Assembly (NCBI GenBank): GCA_023664455.1
Contig: JAMPFM010000002.1
Coordinates: 42,321-106,320, forward strand
DNA from: Blautia sp.
GTDB lineage: Bacteria > Bacillota > Clostridia > Lachnospirales > Lachnospiraceae
Direction of reading: 5' to 3'
DNA length: 64,000 nucleotides
In this document: piece by piece, positions 28,066-35,442 of the stretch
Numbering within the stretch: position 1 is the first letter of the stretch
Layout: the number at the start of each line of letters is the position of its first letter
Made by a program: the position numbers and the translations under genes
The notes under the pieces: generated by a model
What the model was told of the DNA's origin: nothing
What the model saw: only the letters and a program-made list of their open reading frames with translations
Database searches by the model: none

Positions 28066-29583
28066 CTAAATCATGTATTGAATAATGTCTGATTCGCTAA
28101 GCGACTCGCTTCTTGGAAACTCTTTCTTGATTTCCCCGTCCTTCATAACAATCAGACGGTCTGCCATCCCGATTAACTCTGTCATTTCCTCGGAAATAAT
28201 GACGATGGACTTTCCTTCCTTCTTCATCTGGTACATCAGCTGATACATCGCCTGTTTCACGCCGATATCCACGCCTCTTGTGGGGCAGTCCAGAATCAGG
28301 ATTTCACTCCCTCTTCCAATCCACTTGCCGAAGACGACTTTCTGCTTGTTTCCACCCGATAAAGCGGATACATATTGATTCATTTCCGCACATTTCACGC
28401 TCAGATTCTGAATCTGTTCCTGCACATATTTCTTCTCTTTGCCGGGCAGAATCAGGAAATTCTGTATGGAAAAACAATCCAGACCGCCGATGGCGATATT
28501 GTCACGGATACTTGCATTTAAACATAATGACTCAACGTCTCTGTCTTTTGCCGCGTATCCTATCTGCTCTTTCATGGCGTCCGCCTCATTTTTTAACTCC
28601 CTGCCCCGGATGAGGACCCTGCCTTCTGCCGGTTTTTGGGTTCCAAATAAAACCTTGCCAAGCGTATGCATTCCGCAGTGGGAAAGACCGCCGATTCCTA
28701 AGATTTCCCCTTTGTGCAGCTGTAAGTTGAAATCTTTTAACTGATTGCCTAAGTTGGCGTCCTTCACTTCCATGACCACTTCGTCACTATAGCTTCCGTC
28801 ATAATCGCTGCGATAGTAATCGCCCTGCATTTCCCTGCCAATCATGCTCGTCTTAATCTTTTCCTCATCAAACTCTTCCTTGGAAAACGTGATGATAATC
28901 TTTCCATCCCTAAGTACCGTAAGGGAATCGCAGACATTCATGATTTCATCCAGATCGTGGGATATGAAAATGACTGCATTGTCTTCTTCCTTCATCTGTT
29001 TCATGATTTTGTAGATGATATCCCGCCCAATCTGCGACAGTGCCGTCGTCGTTTCATCCACCACCAGAATCTTCGGTTTCTTATTCATGATTCTGGCAAT
29101 CTCGATGAGCTTCCTATCCTGCATATCCAGCCTCGCCGTTATCTGCTCTGCCCGGATATGGGAAGCGCCTATCGCATCTAACGCCGCCTGCGCTTCTTCT
29201 ATCATCGCTTTCCGGTTGACGGTTCCCCATTCTTTGCCCCGTTTTCCGAGGACTTTAAACCGTTTGGATTCCCCAAGGAAGATATTCTCCGCCACCGTGA
29301 TGCCTGGAACCGTTCCGTTTTCCTGCACAATCATCCCGACGCCCATTTCCAACGCCCAGAGCATGGAGCGAGGCTCCCATTTCTCGCCCCTTAAATACAT
29401 TTCCCCTCTGTCCGCCTTCTGCATTCCCGCTATGATGGAAGTAACCGTAGATTTCCCGGAACCGTTCTCGCCAATCAGTCCCTGAATTTCCCCTCGCCTG
29501 ACCTCAATGCTGACATCATTCAATGCGACAGTAGAACCAAACCGCTTATCCATGTGCTCTACCTGAAGTATTACTTTTCCCAT
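28066..29583 (-). CDS. Sugar ABC transporter ATPase, two ABC domains
   Basis: 505 residues with two fused ABC domains, as in RbsA/MglA. The first has Walker A GENGSGKSTVTSIIAG, Walker B ILVVDETTTAL and HDLDEIMNV. The second lacks a good Walker A (GGLSHCGMHTLGKVLFG) but has the signature LSGGNKQKVVFGKWI and ILDCPTRGVDIGVKQ. This asymmetry is normal for the family. It is the first gene of the carbohydrate operon, preceded by GGACAAAGCGTATG and a 130-base leader rich in AAAGC repeats. The promoter is at 29722-29749. Confidence 0.93.
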   Translation of the reverse strand: MGKVILQVEHMDKRFGSTVALNDVSIEVRRGEIQGLIGENGSGKSTVTSIIAGMQKADRGEMYLRGEKWEPRSMLWALEMGVGMIVQENGTVPGITVAENIFLGESKRFKVLGKRGKEWGTVNRKAMIEEAQAALDAIGASHIRAEQITARLDMQDRKLIEIARIMNKKPKILVVDETTTALSQIGRDIIYKIMKQMKEEDNAVIFISHDLDEIMNVCDSLTVLRDGKIIITFSKEEFDEEKIKTSMIGREMQGDYYRSDYDGSYSDEVVMEVKDANLGNQLKDFNLQLHKGEILGIGGLSHCGMHTLGKVLFGTQKPAEGRVLIRGRELKNEADAMKEQIGYAAKDRDVESLCLNASIRDNIAIGGLDCFSIQNFLILPGKEKKYVQEQIQNLSVKCAEMNQYVSALSGGNKQKVVFGKWIGRGSEILILDCPTRGVDIGVKQAMYQLMYQMKKEGKSIVIISEEMTELIGMADRLIVMKDGEIKKEFPRSESLSESDIIQYMI

Positions 29584-29589
29584 ACGCTT

Positions 29590-29700
29590 TGTCCTTTCTT
29601 GTTGCTTTTACTGCTTTGCTATTTTGCTGCTTTCGCCGCTTTTGCTTTTTGTGCTTTGCTGCTTTAACAGCTTTACCGCCTTTTAGCTCTTTCAGCTTAC
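29590..29700 (-). repeat. AAAGC-rich low-complexity leader
   Basis: On the minus strand the 5' untranslated region of the transporter operon consists largely of short imperfect AAAGC(A/G)GC-type repeats: about ten AAAGC units separated by two to seven bases. It encodes nothing obvious in a long frame and no stable hairpin stands out. It could be a ribosome standby or regulatory RNA binding region, or simple repeat expansion. Confidence 0.6.
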
Positions 29701-29721
29701 TTTCTTTTCTGCTATACTTAC

Positions 29722-29749
29722 ATTATAGTCTTCCCTATCTCTTTTCCAA
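29722..29749 (-). promoter_or_regulatory. SigA promoter of the carbohydrate operon
   Basis: Minus strand TTGGAA, 16-base spacer, TATAAT. Divergent from, and about 22 bases away from, the AraC-gene promoter, so a regulator bound between them could control both. Confidence 0.65.
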
Positions 29750-29771
29750 TGGTCATGAAATACATGTTTAA

Positions 29772-29800
29772 TTGATTTATTTTGACTTTTATGTTATAAT
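29772..29800 (+). promoter_or_regulatory. SigA promoter of the AraC regulator gene
   Basis: TTGATT, 17-base spacer, TATAAT, about 140 bases before the start. The -35 box overlaps the first of two 13-base direct repeats. Confidence 0.7.
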
Positions 29801-29826
29801 AAGCGCAACTAGGTGATTTATTTTGA
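29773..29826. promoter_or_regulatory. Direct-repeat operator candidate for the AraC regulator
   Basis: TGATTTATTTTGA occurs at 29773-29785 and again at 29814-29826, 41 bases apart (about four helical turns), and the match extends loosely beyond. Same-face spacing and overlap with the -35 box fit an AraC-type operator with autoregulation. Inference from layout only. Confidence 0.5.
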
Positions 29827-29943
29827 TATTTCAGTTTTTGATAGAATAGAACATAGGAAAATTGCTACGCGATTATCTTATTGTACCGAGCAATGTCCTA
29901 CAAAACGATAAACCGGCCCTTTAATCGGGCGGAGGATACGATA

Positions 29944-30990
29944 ATGGATTATGAAACCTTAAAAAGTGAGATTTATAAACTCAATGAAGAAGAATTGATT
30001 TACCGGAAATATTATTACGCAAGACAGCAGGAATATTCCCTGAAGAAATTCCTTGCCGAGCTGGATATGAATAAAGTATATGAAAAACATCTCCTGATAC
30101 CGGATATCCCGAATACGATACCGCCCGTGTATGAAGATTATTTCTATTTCGATGCGGACAAACGCGCCTCTATCGTTACCCTGCGGCATAACCGCTACAG
30201 CCCGCCGATTGTCCATGAACATACTTTCTTTGAGCTGATTTATGTCTATGATGGGAAGTGCGAACAGACAATCAGCAATAAAAAACAGCCGTTATCTAAA
30301 GGTGATATCTGCATCATCCCGCCCGGTATCAAACACTCCATCGGCGTCTTTGATGACAGCATCGTCCTCAACTGCCTGATTCGCAAGAGCACGCTGCACA
30401 ATATCTTTTTTAACTTTCTGAATAATCCGAATATCCTGACTGCTTTTTTTCTGAACAATATCTATTCTGAAAACGGGAATGACTATATCATTTTCCATAC
30501 CGGCAGTGATTACGAAATCCAGCGCGGTTTCCTCTATATGTATTGGGAATCCATCAATCAGTCCCTTTACTGGGACCAGATGATTTCTTATACGCTGATG
30601 CTGATATTCGGGCTGTTAATCCGTAACTATGAAAAAAGCATTGAACTGCCTACCTTTATGCAAAAGGCAGACGTTCAACGCTTTGCTCTGCTTCAATATA
30701 TTCAGGATAATTTTACCACTGTGACACTAAACCAGGTTGCCGTCAGATTCCACTATACGCCGGAATATACTTCCCGTCTGATTAAATCCACCACGGGACG
30801 CTCTTTTACTCAGATTTTACAGCAGGTACGCCTAGAGCGGGCGCAGGTGCTGCTTCAGGATACGAATCTCTCAATCGCCAATATTTCCGAACAGGTCGGC
30901 TATGAGACAACAGAACATTTTATCCGCATCTTCAAGAAGCAAATGCATATGACGCCCACGGAATATCGTAGGAAGGGGATTATTATTTGA
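29944..30990 (+). CDS. AraC-family regulator with cupin sensor
   Basis: 348 residues from the ATG at 29944, chosen because GGAGG lies eight bases before it. A TTG at 29881 in frame is less likely. The N-terminal helix-rich segment is followed by a cupin-like sugar sensor (HEHTFFELIYVYDGKCEQTISNKKQPLSKGDICIIPPGIKHSIG). Two C-terminal helix-turn-helix units follow: VTLNQVAVRFHYTPEYTSRLIKSTTGRSFTQIL and LSIANISEQVGYETTEHFIRIFKKQMHMTPTEYRR. Divergent from the transporter/glycosidase operon, which it almost certainly controls; activation by the imported sugar is inferred. Confidence 0.93.
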   Translation: MDYETLKSEIYKLNEEELIYRKYYYARQQEYSLKKFLAELDMNKVYEKHLLIPDIPNTIPPVYEDYFYFDADKRASIVTLRHNRYSPPIVHEHTFFELIYVYDGKCEQTISNKKQPLSKGDICIIPPGIKHSIGVFDDSIVLNCLIRKSTLHNIFFNFLNNPNILTAFFLNNIYSENGNDYIIFHTGSDYEIQRGFLYMYWESINQSLYWDQMISYTLMLIFGLLIRNYEKSIELPTFMQKADVQRFALLQYIQDNFTTVTLNQVAVRFHYTPEYTSRLIKSTTGRSFTQILQQVRLERAQVLLQDTNLSIANISEQVGYETTEHFIRIFKKQMHMTPTEYRRKGIII

Positions 30991-31053
30991 GGAGCTGTCA
31001 CATTAGCGAATAAAAATTTGTAAAGCAACAATCAAAAAGTATAATCGCACTTA

Positions 31054-31410
31054 CTACTCCTTCCAATATTCTAAAGTTTCTATGCTGGTAGTGACAATCC
31101 CGAACAGTGTTCTTGCAAAATCTTCCCTTTCATCATACATCTCCATAACATATACCTTGTCGCCATCTATATAATATAGAAAGTAATTTTTATGGGAATA
31201 AATGATAAAATAATGTTCAAACTCTGCTTCAACATCATACATTGTTTTAATCGGTATTCCGGTATTTGAAAACGTAAGGCGTATCTCAAAACCATCTATA
31301 ACCTCTATAAAACGTTTCTTTCCCACTTTTTCCCCACACAATTCAATCAGTCTAACCTTCAATGCCGCTAATTTTTCCTGAACGGTTGGAGAATAAATGA
31401 TTTCATACAT
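31054..31410 (-). CDS. RelE/ParE-like toxin
   Basis: 118 residues from the ATG at 31410. MYEIIYSPTVQEKLAALKVRLIEL resembles the first strand and helix of the RelE/ParE fold, and EHYFIIYSHKNYFLYYIDGDKVYVMEMYDEREDFARTLFG matches its last three strands (NYRIxYxxDxxxVxIxxVxHxRRDLxxLL). Such proteins cleave mRNA or inhibit gyrase. It follows a small acidic/basic protein gene in the same direction, as in a toxin-antitoxin pair, but the 86-base gap containing a hairpin and the repeated leader is unusual. Activity is not shown by sequence alone. Confidence 0.6.
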   Translation of the reverse strand: MYEIIYSPTVQEKLAALKVRLIELCGEKVGKKRFIEVIDGFEIRLTFSNTGIPIKTMYDVEAEFEHYFIIYSHKNYFLYYIDGDKVYVMEMYDEREDFARTLFGIVTTSIETLEYWKE

Positions 31411-31460
31411 ACTAATAACCATGCCTTTTTCTCAGCCTACGACATTTGTAGCCGCAAGGC
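31411..31460 (-). repeat. Repeated translation-start leader, copy before toxin gene
   Basis: Minus strand GCCTTGCGGCTACAAATGTC, GTAGGCTGAGAAAAAGGC, ATGGTTATTAGT, then the ATG. Same block as 25641-25690 and 24599-24640. Confidence 0.8.
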
Positions 31461-31470
31461 ACAAATTCAC

Positions 31471-31497
31471 GATTGAAAAATCTCTGATTTTTCAATC
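31471..31497 (-). promoter_or_regulatory. Perfect intercistronic hairpin
   Basis: GATTGAAAAATC and GATTTTTCAATC form a perfect 12-pair stem with a 3-base loop. It touches the antitoxin stop codon (31497-31499) and lies upstream of the toxin gene. No long T-run follows; it could attenuate or stabilise, lowering toxin yield relative to antitoxin. Confidence 0.7.
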
Positions 31498-31715
31498 TAC
31501 ACACCCAAATTCTTTCTTAGCTGTCCCGAATTAATGCCGCCTTCTGCCCTCATTCGTTTTTCAGATTCCATCAGATCTGCCCTGATTGTCTGCCATGCAG
31601 CATCCTTCTTTTTTCGCCTTGAGTATTCCATTACATTATCAACATACAGCTCCACCATCTGGTACTCATCATCTGATAAAGTATCTATTTTTTGAGTAAG
31701 TTCTGGTGTAATCAT
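31497..31715 (-). CDS. Small antitoxin-like protein
   Basis: 72 residues from the ATG at 31715, eight bases after AAGGAG; an upstream in-frame start exists but has no site. Charged and helical (MITPELTQKIDTLSDDEYQMVELYVDNVMEYSRRKKKDAAWQTIRADL...). No recognised DNA-binding motif. It precedes a RelE/ParE-like gene, so the antitoxin role rests on context. Many clostridial antitoxins have this TLSDDEYxxVxxYVDxxME helix followed by a basic linker and a C-terminal toxin-binding tail. Confidence 0.55.
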   Translation of the reverse strand: MITPELTQKIDTLSDDEYQMVELYVDNVMEYSRRKKKDAAWQTIRADLMESEKRMRAEGGINSGQLRKNLGV

Positions 31716-31789
31716 AACACTTTCTCCTTCCAATAGAGCCACGCACCAACATCTGTAATACCTGCCTCAGTCATTTTCCTCAGATGCAT
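31712..31789 (-). CDS. Possible 25-residue leader peptide
   Basis: A short frame starting ATG at 31789 (MHLRKMTEAGITDVGAWLYWKEKVL) ends with a TGA that overlaps the antitoxin ATG (ATGA). It spans the antitoxin ribosome site. It may be a coupling leader or a chance frame. Upstream at 31816-31821 there is a TATAAT-like -10 box but no good -35 box. Nothing else is seen in 31743-31920. Confidence 0.25.
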   Translation of the reverse strand: MHLRKMTEAGITDVGAWLYWKEKVL

Positions 31790-31920
31790 GGCAACAACAC
31801 TCTTCAACTGCTTATATTATAACAAAAAATATATTTTTTATCTTTGCTCCTATATATTACCACATAACCGTTTATTTTTCTATAAAAATGAAGCAATCTG
31901 CTTAATACAGCTTTGTATTT

Positions 31921-31944
31921 GAGGGGTTCCTATCAGAACCCCTC
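31921..31944 (-). terminator. Hairpin at the end of the kinase-like gene
   Basis: GAGGGGTTC/GAACCCCTC, nine pairs, loop of six, overlapping the stop codon. Only A-rich sequence follows, so termination is probable but not certain. Confidence 0.55.
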
Positions 31945-32478
31945 ATGCTCTTCCACATATTTTAAAAACGCTTCCGTCTTAGACCAATACTGTATCCCCC
32001 AATTCTCAAAATTCCATTCTTCCATATAATCGTTGCACTCGTAGTCTATATAGAAAAGTTTCCCGCGCTGCACAATGAAATTGGTTGGAAAATAGTCGAT
32101 ATTCGTATGTGCCGGATATAACAGGGCGCACATTGCCTCTACCTGTTTCATATACTCTGGTTTCATTTTATCATGCAGGACCGCATCATAAATGGTATCG
32201 CCCTCGATATATTCCTTCAGAATCCGCTCCCGCCCATGATCCACACTAAATAGCTGCGGCATCGGGATTCCTATCTTCCTCAACCTGTCATAATCCCTGA
32301 TTTCCGCCTCGATTTTATTGCCAAACTGATAATAATCACAAGGCTCGTGGTGAATCTGTTTCAAAACATACCGCCCTGTTTCGTCAGAAACCAGATAAGA
32401 ATAGCCGCCTTTTCCTTTGCCCAGCAGTCTAAGGACGAAAAATTTCTTATCGTTTACTTCCATGATGTCTTCCGGCAT
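31933..32478 (-). CDS. Small protein-kinase-like protein
   Basis: 181 residues from the ATG at 32478, after a perfect AGGAGG. The N-terminal lobe has a glycine loop (LGKGKGGYSYLV), the lysine segment YVLKQI and EAEIRDYDRL. The C-terminal lobe has NIDYFPTNFIVQRGKLFYIDYECNDYMEEWNFENWG, where IDYFPTN replaces the catalytic HxDxxxxN loop and IDYE replaces DFG. This is a compact member of the RIO/KdkA-like or phosphotransferase-type kinase fold. It lies after purA in the same direction, 76 bases away. The substrate is unknown and could be a small molecule. Confidence 0.7.
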   Translation of the reverse strand: MPEDIMEVNDKKFFVLRLLGKGKGGYSYLVSDETGRYVLKQIHHEPCDYYQFGNKIEAEIRDYDRLRKIGIPMPQLFSVDHGRERILKEYIEGDTIYDAVLHDKMKPEYMKQVEAMCALLYPAHTNIDYFPTNFIVQRGKLFYIDYECNDYMEEWNFENWGIQYWSKTEAFLKYVEEHEGF

Positions 32479-32553
32479 GTTGTTACCTCCTGGCAGGATA
32501 GTCTCTGATAATTGCAAAATAGCATGTGAAAACGTCCGTTGTACAGGCTGTTT

Positions 32554-33846
32554 TTAGTTTTTCAACGGGCTTTTGCGGTAAATAATATCGTCCCGTCCGG
32601 GTCCGTTGGATACCATAGTAATCGGGTAACCGATTTGTTCTTCGATAAATTCTACATAATTGCGGCAGTTTTGCGGAAGTTCTTCGTAATTTCGGATACC
32701 CCGGATTTCACATTTCCAGCCCGGCATTTTCTTTAAGACAGGTTTTGCCTTCTCAAGCTTCGCCGTCACCGGAAATTCTGTCGTCACTTCGCCGTCAATT
32801 TCATAACCGACGCAGATTGGAATCTCATCCAGATAGCCGAGTACGTCCAATACGGTGAAGGCTACGTCCGTCGTTCCCTGTAGTCTGCATCCGTACTTGG
32901 AAGCTACGCAGTCAAACCATCCCATACGGCGTGGACGCCCGGTAGTCGCGCCAAACTCGCCGCCGTCGCCGCCGCGCCGCCGCAGTTCGTCCGCTTCATC
33001 GCCAAAGATTTCCGATACAAAAGCCCCTGCGCCTACTGCAGAAGAATACGCTTTACATACCGTATAAATCTGCTTGATTTCATAAGGCGGAAGCCCTGCG
33101 CCGATAGCGCCGTATGCCGCTAAGGTGGAAGAGGAAGTTACCATCGGATAAATGCCGTGATCCGGGTCTTTCAGCGTACCAAGCTGTCCCTCAAGCAGGA
33201 TGGTCTTATCGTCTTTGATTGCCTGATGCAGATAAGAAGATACGTCACACACATAAGGCGCAATCATATCCTTGTATTCCCGCAGTGTCGCCAGAAGCTC
33301 CTCCACCTGAATCGCAGGTTTATGATACAAATGCTCTAATAACACATTCTTGGTCACACAGACCCGCTCCACTTTTTCCCTTAAACGTTCCTCATCAAAC
33401 AGCTCGCTGACCTGAAAACCGATTTTGGCGTACTTATCAGAATAAAAAGGCGCGATTCCTGACTTGGTGGAGCCAAAAGATTTGCCCGCCAGCCGCTCTT
33501 CCTCGTACTGATCAAACAGAATATGATAAGGCATCACAATCTGACACCTGTCAGATACAAGAATCTTCGGCATCGGTACATTTCTATCTGTGATTGATTT
33601 TATCTCATTAAAAAGGATTGGAATATTGAGCGCAACTCCATTACCGATAATGCTTGTAACATGATCATAAAATACGCCCGACGGTAATGTATGCAACGCA
33701 AACTTTCCATAATTATTTACAATTGTATGTCCTGCGTTAGCGCCTCCCTGAAAACGAATCACAATGTCGGCCTCTTTCGCCAGCATGTCTGTAATCTTTC
33801 CTTTGCCTTCGTCACCCCAGTTAGCGCCTACGATTGCTTTTACCAT
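32554..33846 (-). CDS. purA: Adenylosuccinate synthetase
   Basis: First step from IMP to AMP. 430 residues from the ATG at 33846, seven bases after GGAGG; a GTG two codons earlier overlaps the site. N-terminal VGANWGDEGKGKITDMLA is the GTP-binding loop, followed by GGANAGHTIV, and GATTGRPRRMGWFDCVASKYG and TEFPVTAKLEKAKPVLKKMPGW further on. Usual length. Last gene of the purC-purF-purB-purA operon, which supplies both AMP branches: PurB acts here too. Confidence 0.96.
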   Translation of the reverse strand: MVKAIVGANWGDEGKGKITDMLAKEADIVIRFQGGANAGHTIVNNYGKFALHTLPSGVFYDHVTSIIGNGVALNIPILFNEIKSITDRNVPMPKILVSDRCQIVMPYHILFDQYEEERLAGKSFGSTKSGIAPFYSDKYAKIGFQVSELFDEERLREKVERVCVTKNVLLEHLYHKPAIQVEELLATLREYKDMIAPYVCDVSSYLHQAIKDDKTILLEGQLGTLKDPDHGIYPMVTSSSTLAAYGAIGAGLPPYEIKQIYTVCKAYSSAVGAGAFVSEIFGDEADELRRRGGDGGEFGATTGRPRRMGWFDCVASKYGCRLQGTTDVAFTVLDVLGYLDEIPICVGYEIDGEVTTEFPVTAKLEKAKPVLKKMPGWKCEIRGIRNYEELPQNCRNYVEFIEEQIGYPITMVSNGPGRDDIIYRKSPLKN

Positions 33847-33884
33847 GTTCACTCCTCCAGACTTTTTTTAATTTCTTATTATTT

Positions 33885-35336
33885 TTACACACTAATTTCC
33901 GCCTTCATCCCCAGCAGCCCTGCATTCTCTTCCAGAATCGGCTTCACGACCTCTTCTATGAATTTCTCTACCTGCAGGGGCGCTCTTCCCACATAGCGGG
34001 AAGGTTCCATCGCATTCTGCAATTCTTCCAGACTCATATGAAAAGCGGGGTCTGCTGCGATTAATTCCAGCAGATTGTTTTCCTTGCCTTCTTTTTTTAC
34101 ATTGGCGCCGGCAATCATGGAAAGCTCGCGGATTTTCTCATGGAGTTCCTGACGGTTTCCACCCATTTTTACGGCGTCCATCATGATATTTTCTGTCGCC
34201 ATAAACGGCAGCTCGCTCAGTAAATGTTTGGTGATTACTTTATCATAGACTACCAATCCGTCCACTACGTTCAGGCACAAATCCAGGATACCGTCGATGG
34301 CAAGGAAAGCCTCCGGAATGGAAAGGCGTTTATTCGCCGAATCGTCCAGCGTCCTCTCAAACCACTGTGTAGCAGAGGTAATCGCCGGGTTCAGCGCATC
34401 TACCATGACAAATCTGGATAGGGAAACAATTCTTTCGCTTCGCATCGGATTCCGTTTATATGCCATAGCGGAAGACCCAATCTGGCTCTTCTCAAAAGGC
34501 TCCTCTACTTCTTTCAAATGCTGTAACAATCTGATATCATTAGACATCTTATGTGCCGAGGCCGCAATTCCCGCCAGCACGTTGCAGACCCTCGTATCCA
34601 CTTTCCGCGAATAGGTCTGCCCGGATACGGGATAGCATTTTTCAAATCCCATCTTCTTCGCAATCATCGGGTCGATTTTATCAATCGTCTCCTGATCCCC
34701 GTCAAACAACTCCAGAAAAGAAGCCTGGGTGCCGGTGGTTCCTTTAGAGCCCAACAGTTTCATCGTCGAAAGTACATAATCCAAATCTTCTAAATCCAGA
34801 CAAAATTCCTGCGCCCAGAGGGTCGCCCTTTTTCCTACGGTCGTAGGCTGCGCCGGTTGAAAATGGGTAAAGGCAAGGGTCGGAAGCGCTTTATATTCTG
34901 TCGCAAAATCCGCCAGTCTGGCAATCACATTCACCAGTTTCCTTTTCACCAGTTTTAATGCCTGGGTCATGACAATGATATCCGTATTATCGCCCACATA
35001 GCAGGAAGTCGCTCCCAGATGGATGATGCCCGCCGCCTTCGGACACTGTTGTCCGTATGCGTACACATGGCTCATGACGTCGTGGCGCACTTCTTTTTCC
35101 CTGGCTTTCGCCACATCATAATTGATGTCTTCGGCATGGCTTTTTAACTCGTCAATCTGCTCCTTCGTAATAACCGGTTTGCCGTTCTGGCAAAGTCCCA
35201 GTTCCATCTCGGTTTCCGCCAGCGCAATCCAAAGCTTGCGCCATGTCTTAAACTTCATATCCGGTGAAAAAATATATTGCATTTCTTTACTCGCATACCG
35301 CTCCGATAACGGGCTTACATAGTTATCTGTACCCAT
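33885..35336 (-). CDS. purB: Adenylosuccinate lyase
   Basis: Cleaves SAICAR and adenylosuccinate. 483 residues from the ATG at 35336, which has AAGGAGAGACAA before it; an upstream in-frame start is unsupported. YVSPLSERYASKEM at the N-terminus, HDVMSHVYAYGQ with the catalytic histidine, HLGATSCYVGDN, HFQPAQPTTVGKRA, and the flexible signature loop GSSAMAYKRNPMRSERI. It belongs to the longer PurB branch found in clostridia and eukaryotes. Spaced 38 bases from purA. Confidence 0.96.
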   Translation of the reverse strand: MGTDNYVSPLSERYASKEMQYIFSPDMKFKTWRKLWIALAETEMELGLCQNGKPVITKEQIDELKSHAEDINYDVAKAREKEVRHDVMSHVYAYGQQCPKAAGIIHLGATSCYVGDNTDIIVMTQALKLVKRKLVNVIARLADFATEYKALPTLAFTHFQPAQPTTVGKRATLWAQEFCLDLEDLDYVLSTMKLLGSKGTTGTQASFLELFDGDQETIDKIDPMIAKKMGFEKCYPVSGQTYSRKVDTRVCNVLAGIAASAHKMSNDIRLLQHLKEVEEPFEKSQIGSSAMAYKRNPMRSERIVSLSRFVMVDALNPAITSATQWFERTLDDSANKRLSIPEAFLAIDGILDLCLNVVDGLVVYDKVITKHLLSELPFMATENIMMDAVKMGGNRQELHEKIRELSMIAGANVKKEGKENNLLELIAADPAFHMSLEELQNAMEPSRYVGRAPLQVEKFIEEVVKPILEENAGLLGMKAEISV

Positions 35337-35442
35337 TTGTCTCTCCTTTTCGTCTGGCTTCAATTCTATCTCAACCAATCATCTTATTTCTAATCCGCTT
35401 TCCTATCCGTCTGTCTTATCGCCATCCGCTTCTCTCTCCGTC

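Noticed and set aside
28066-29583. Loss of function in the second ABC domain of the sugar ATPase, whose Walker A is poor
   Set aside because: Unequal nucleotide sites are normal in RbsA/MglA-type double ATPases.
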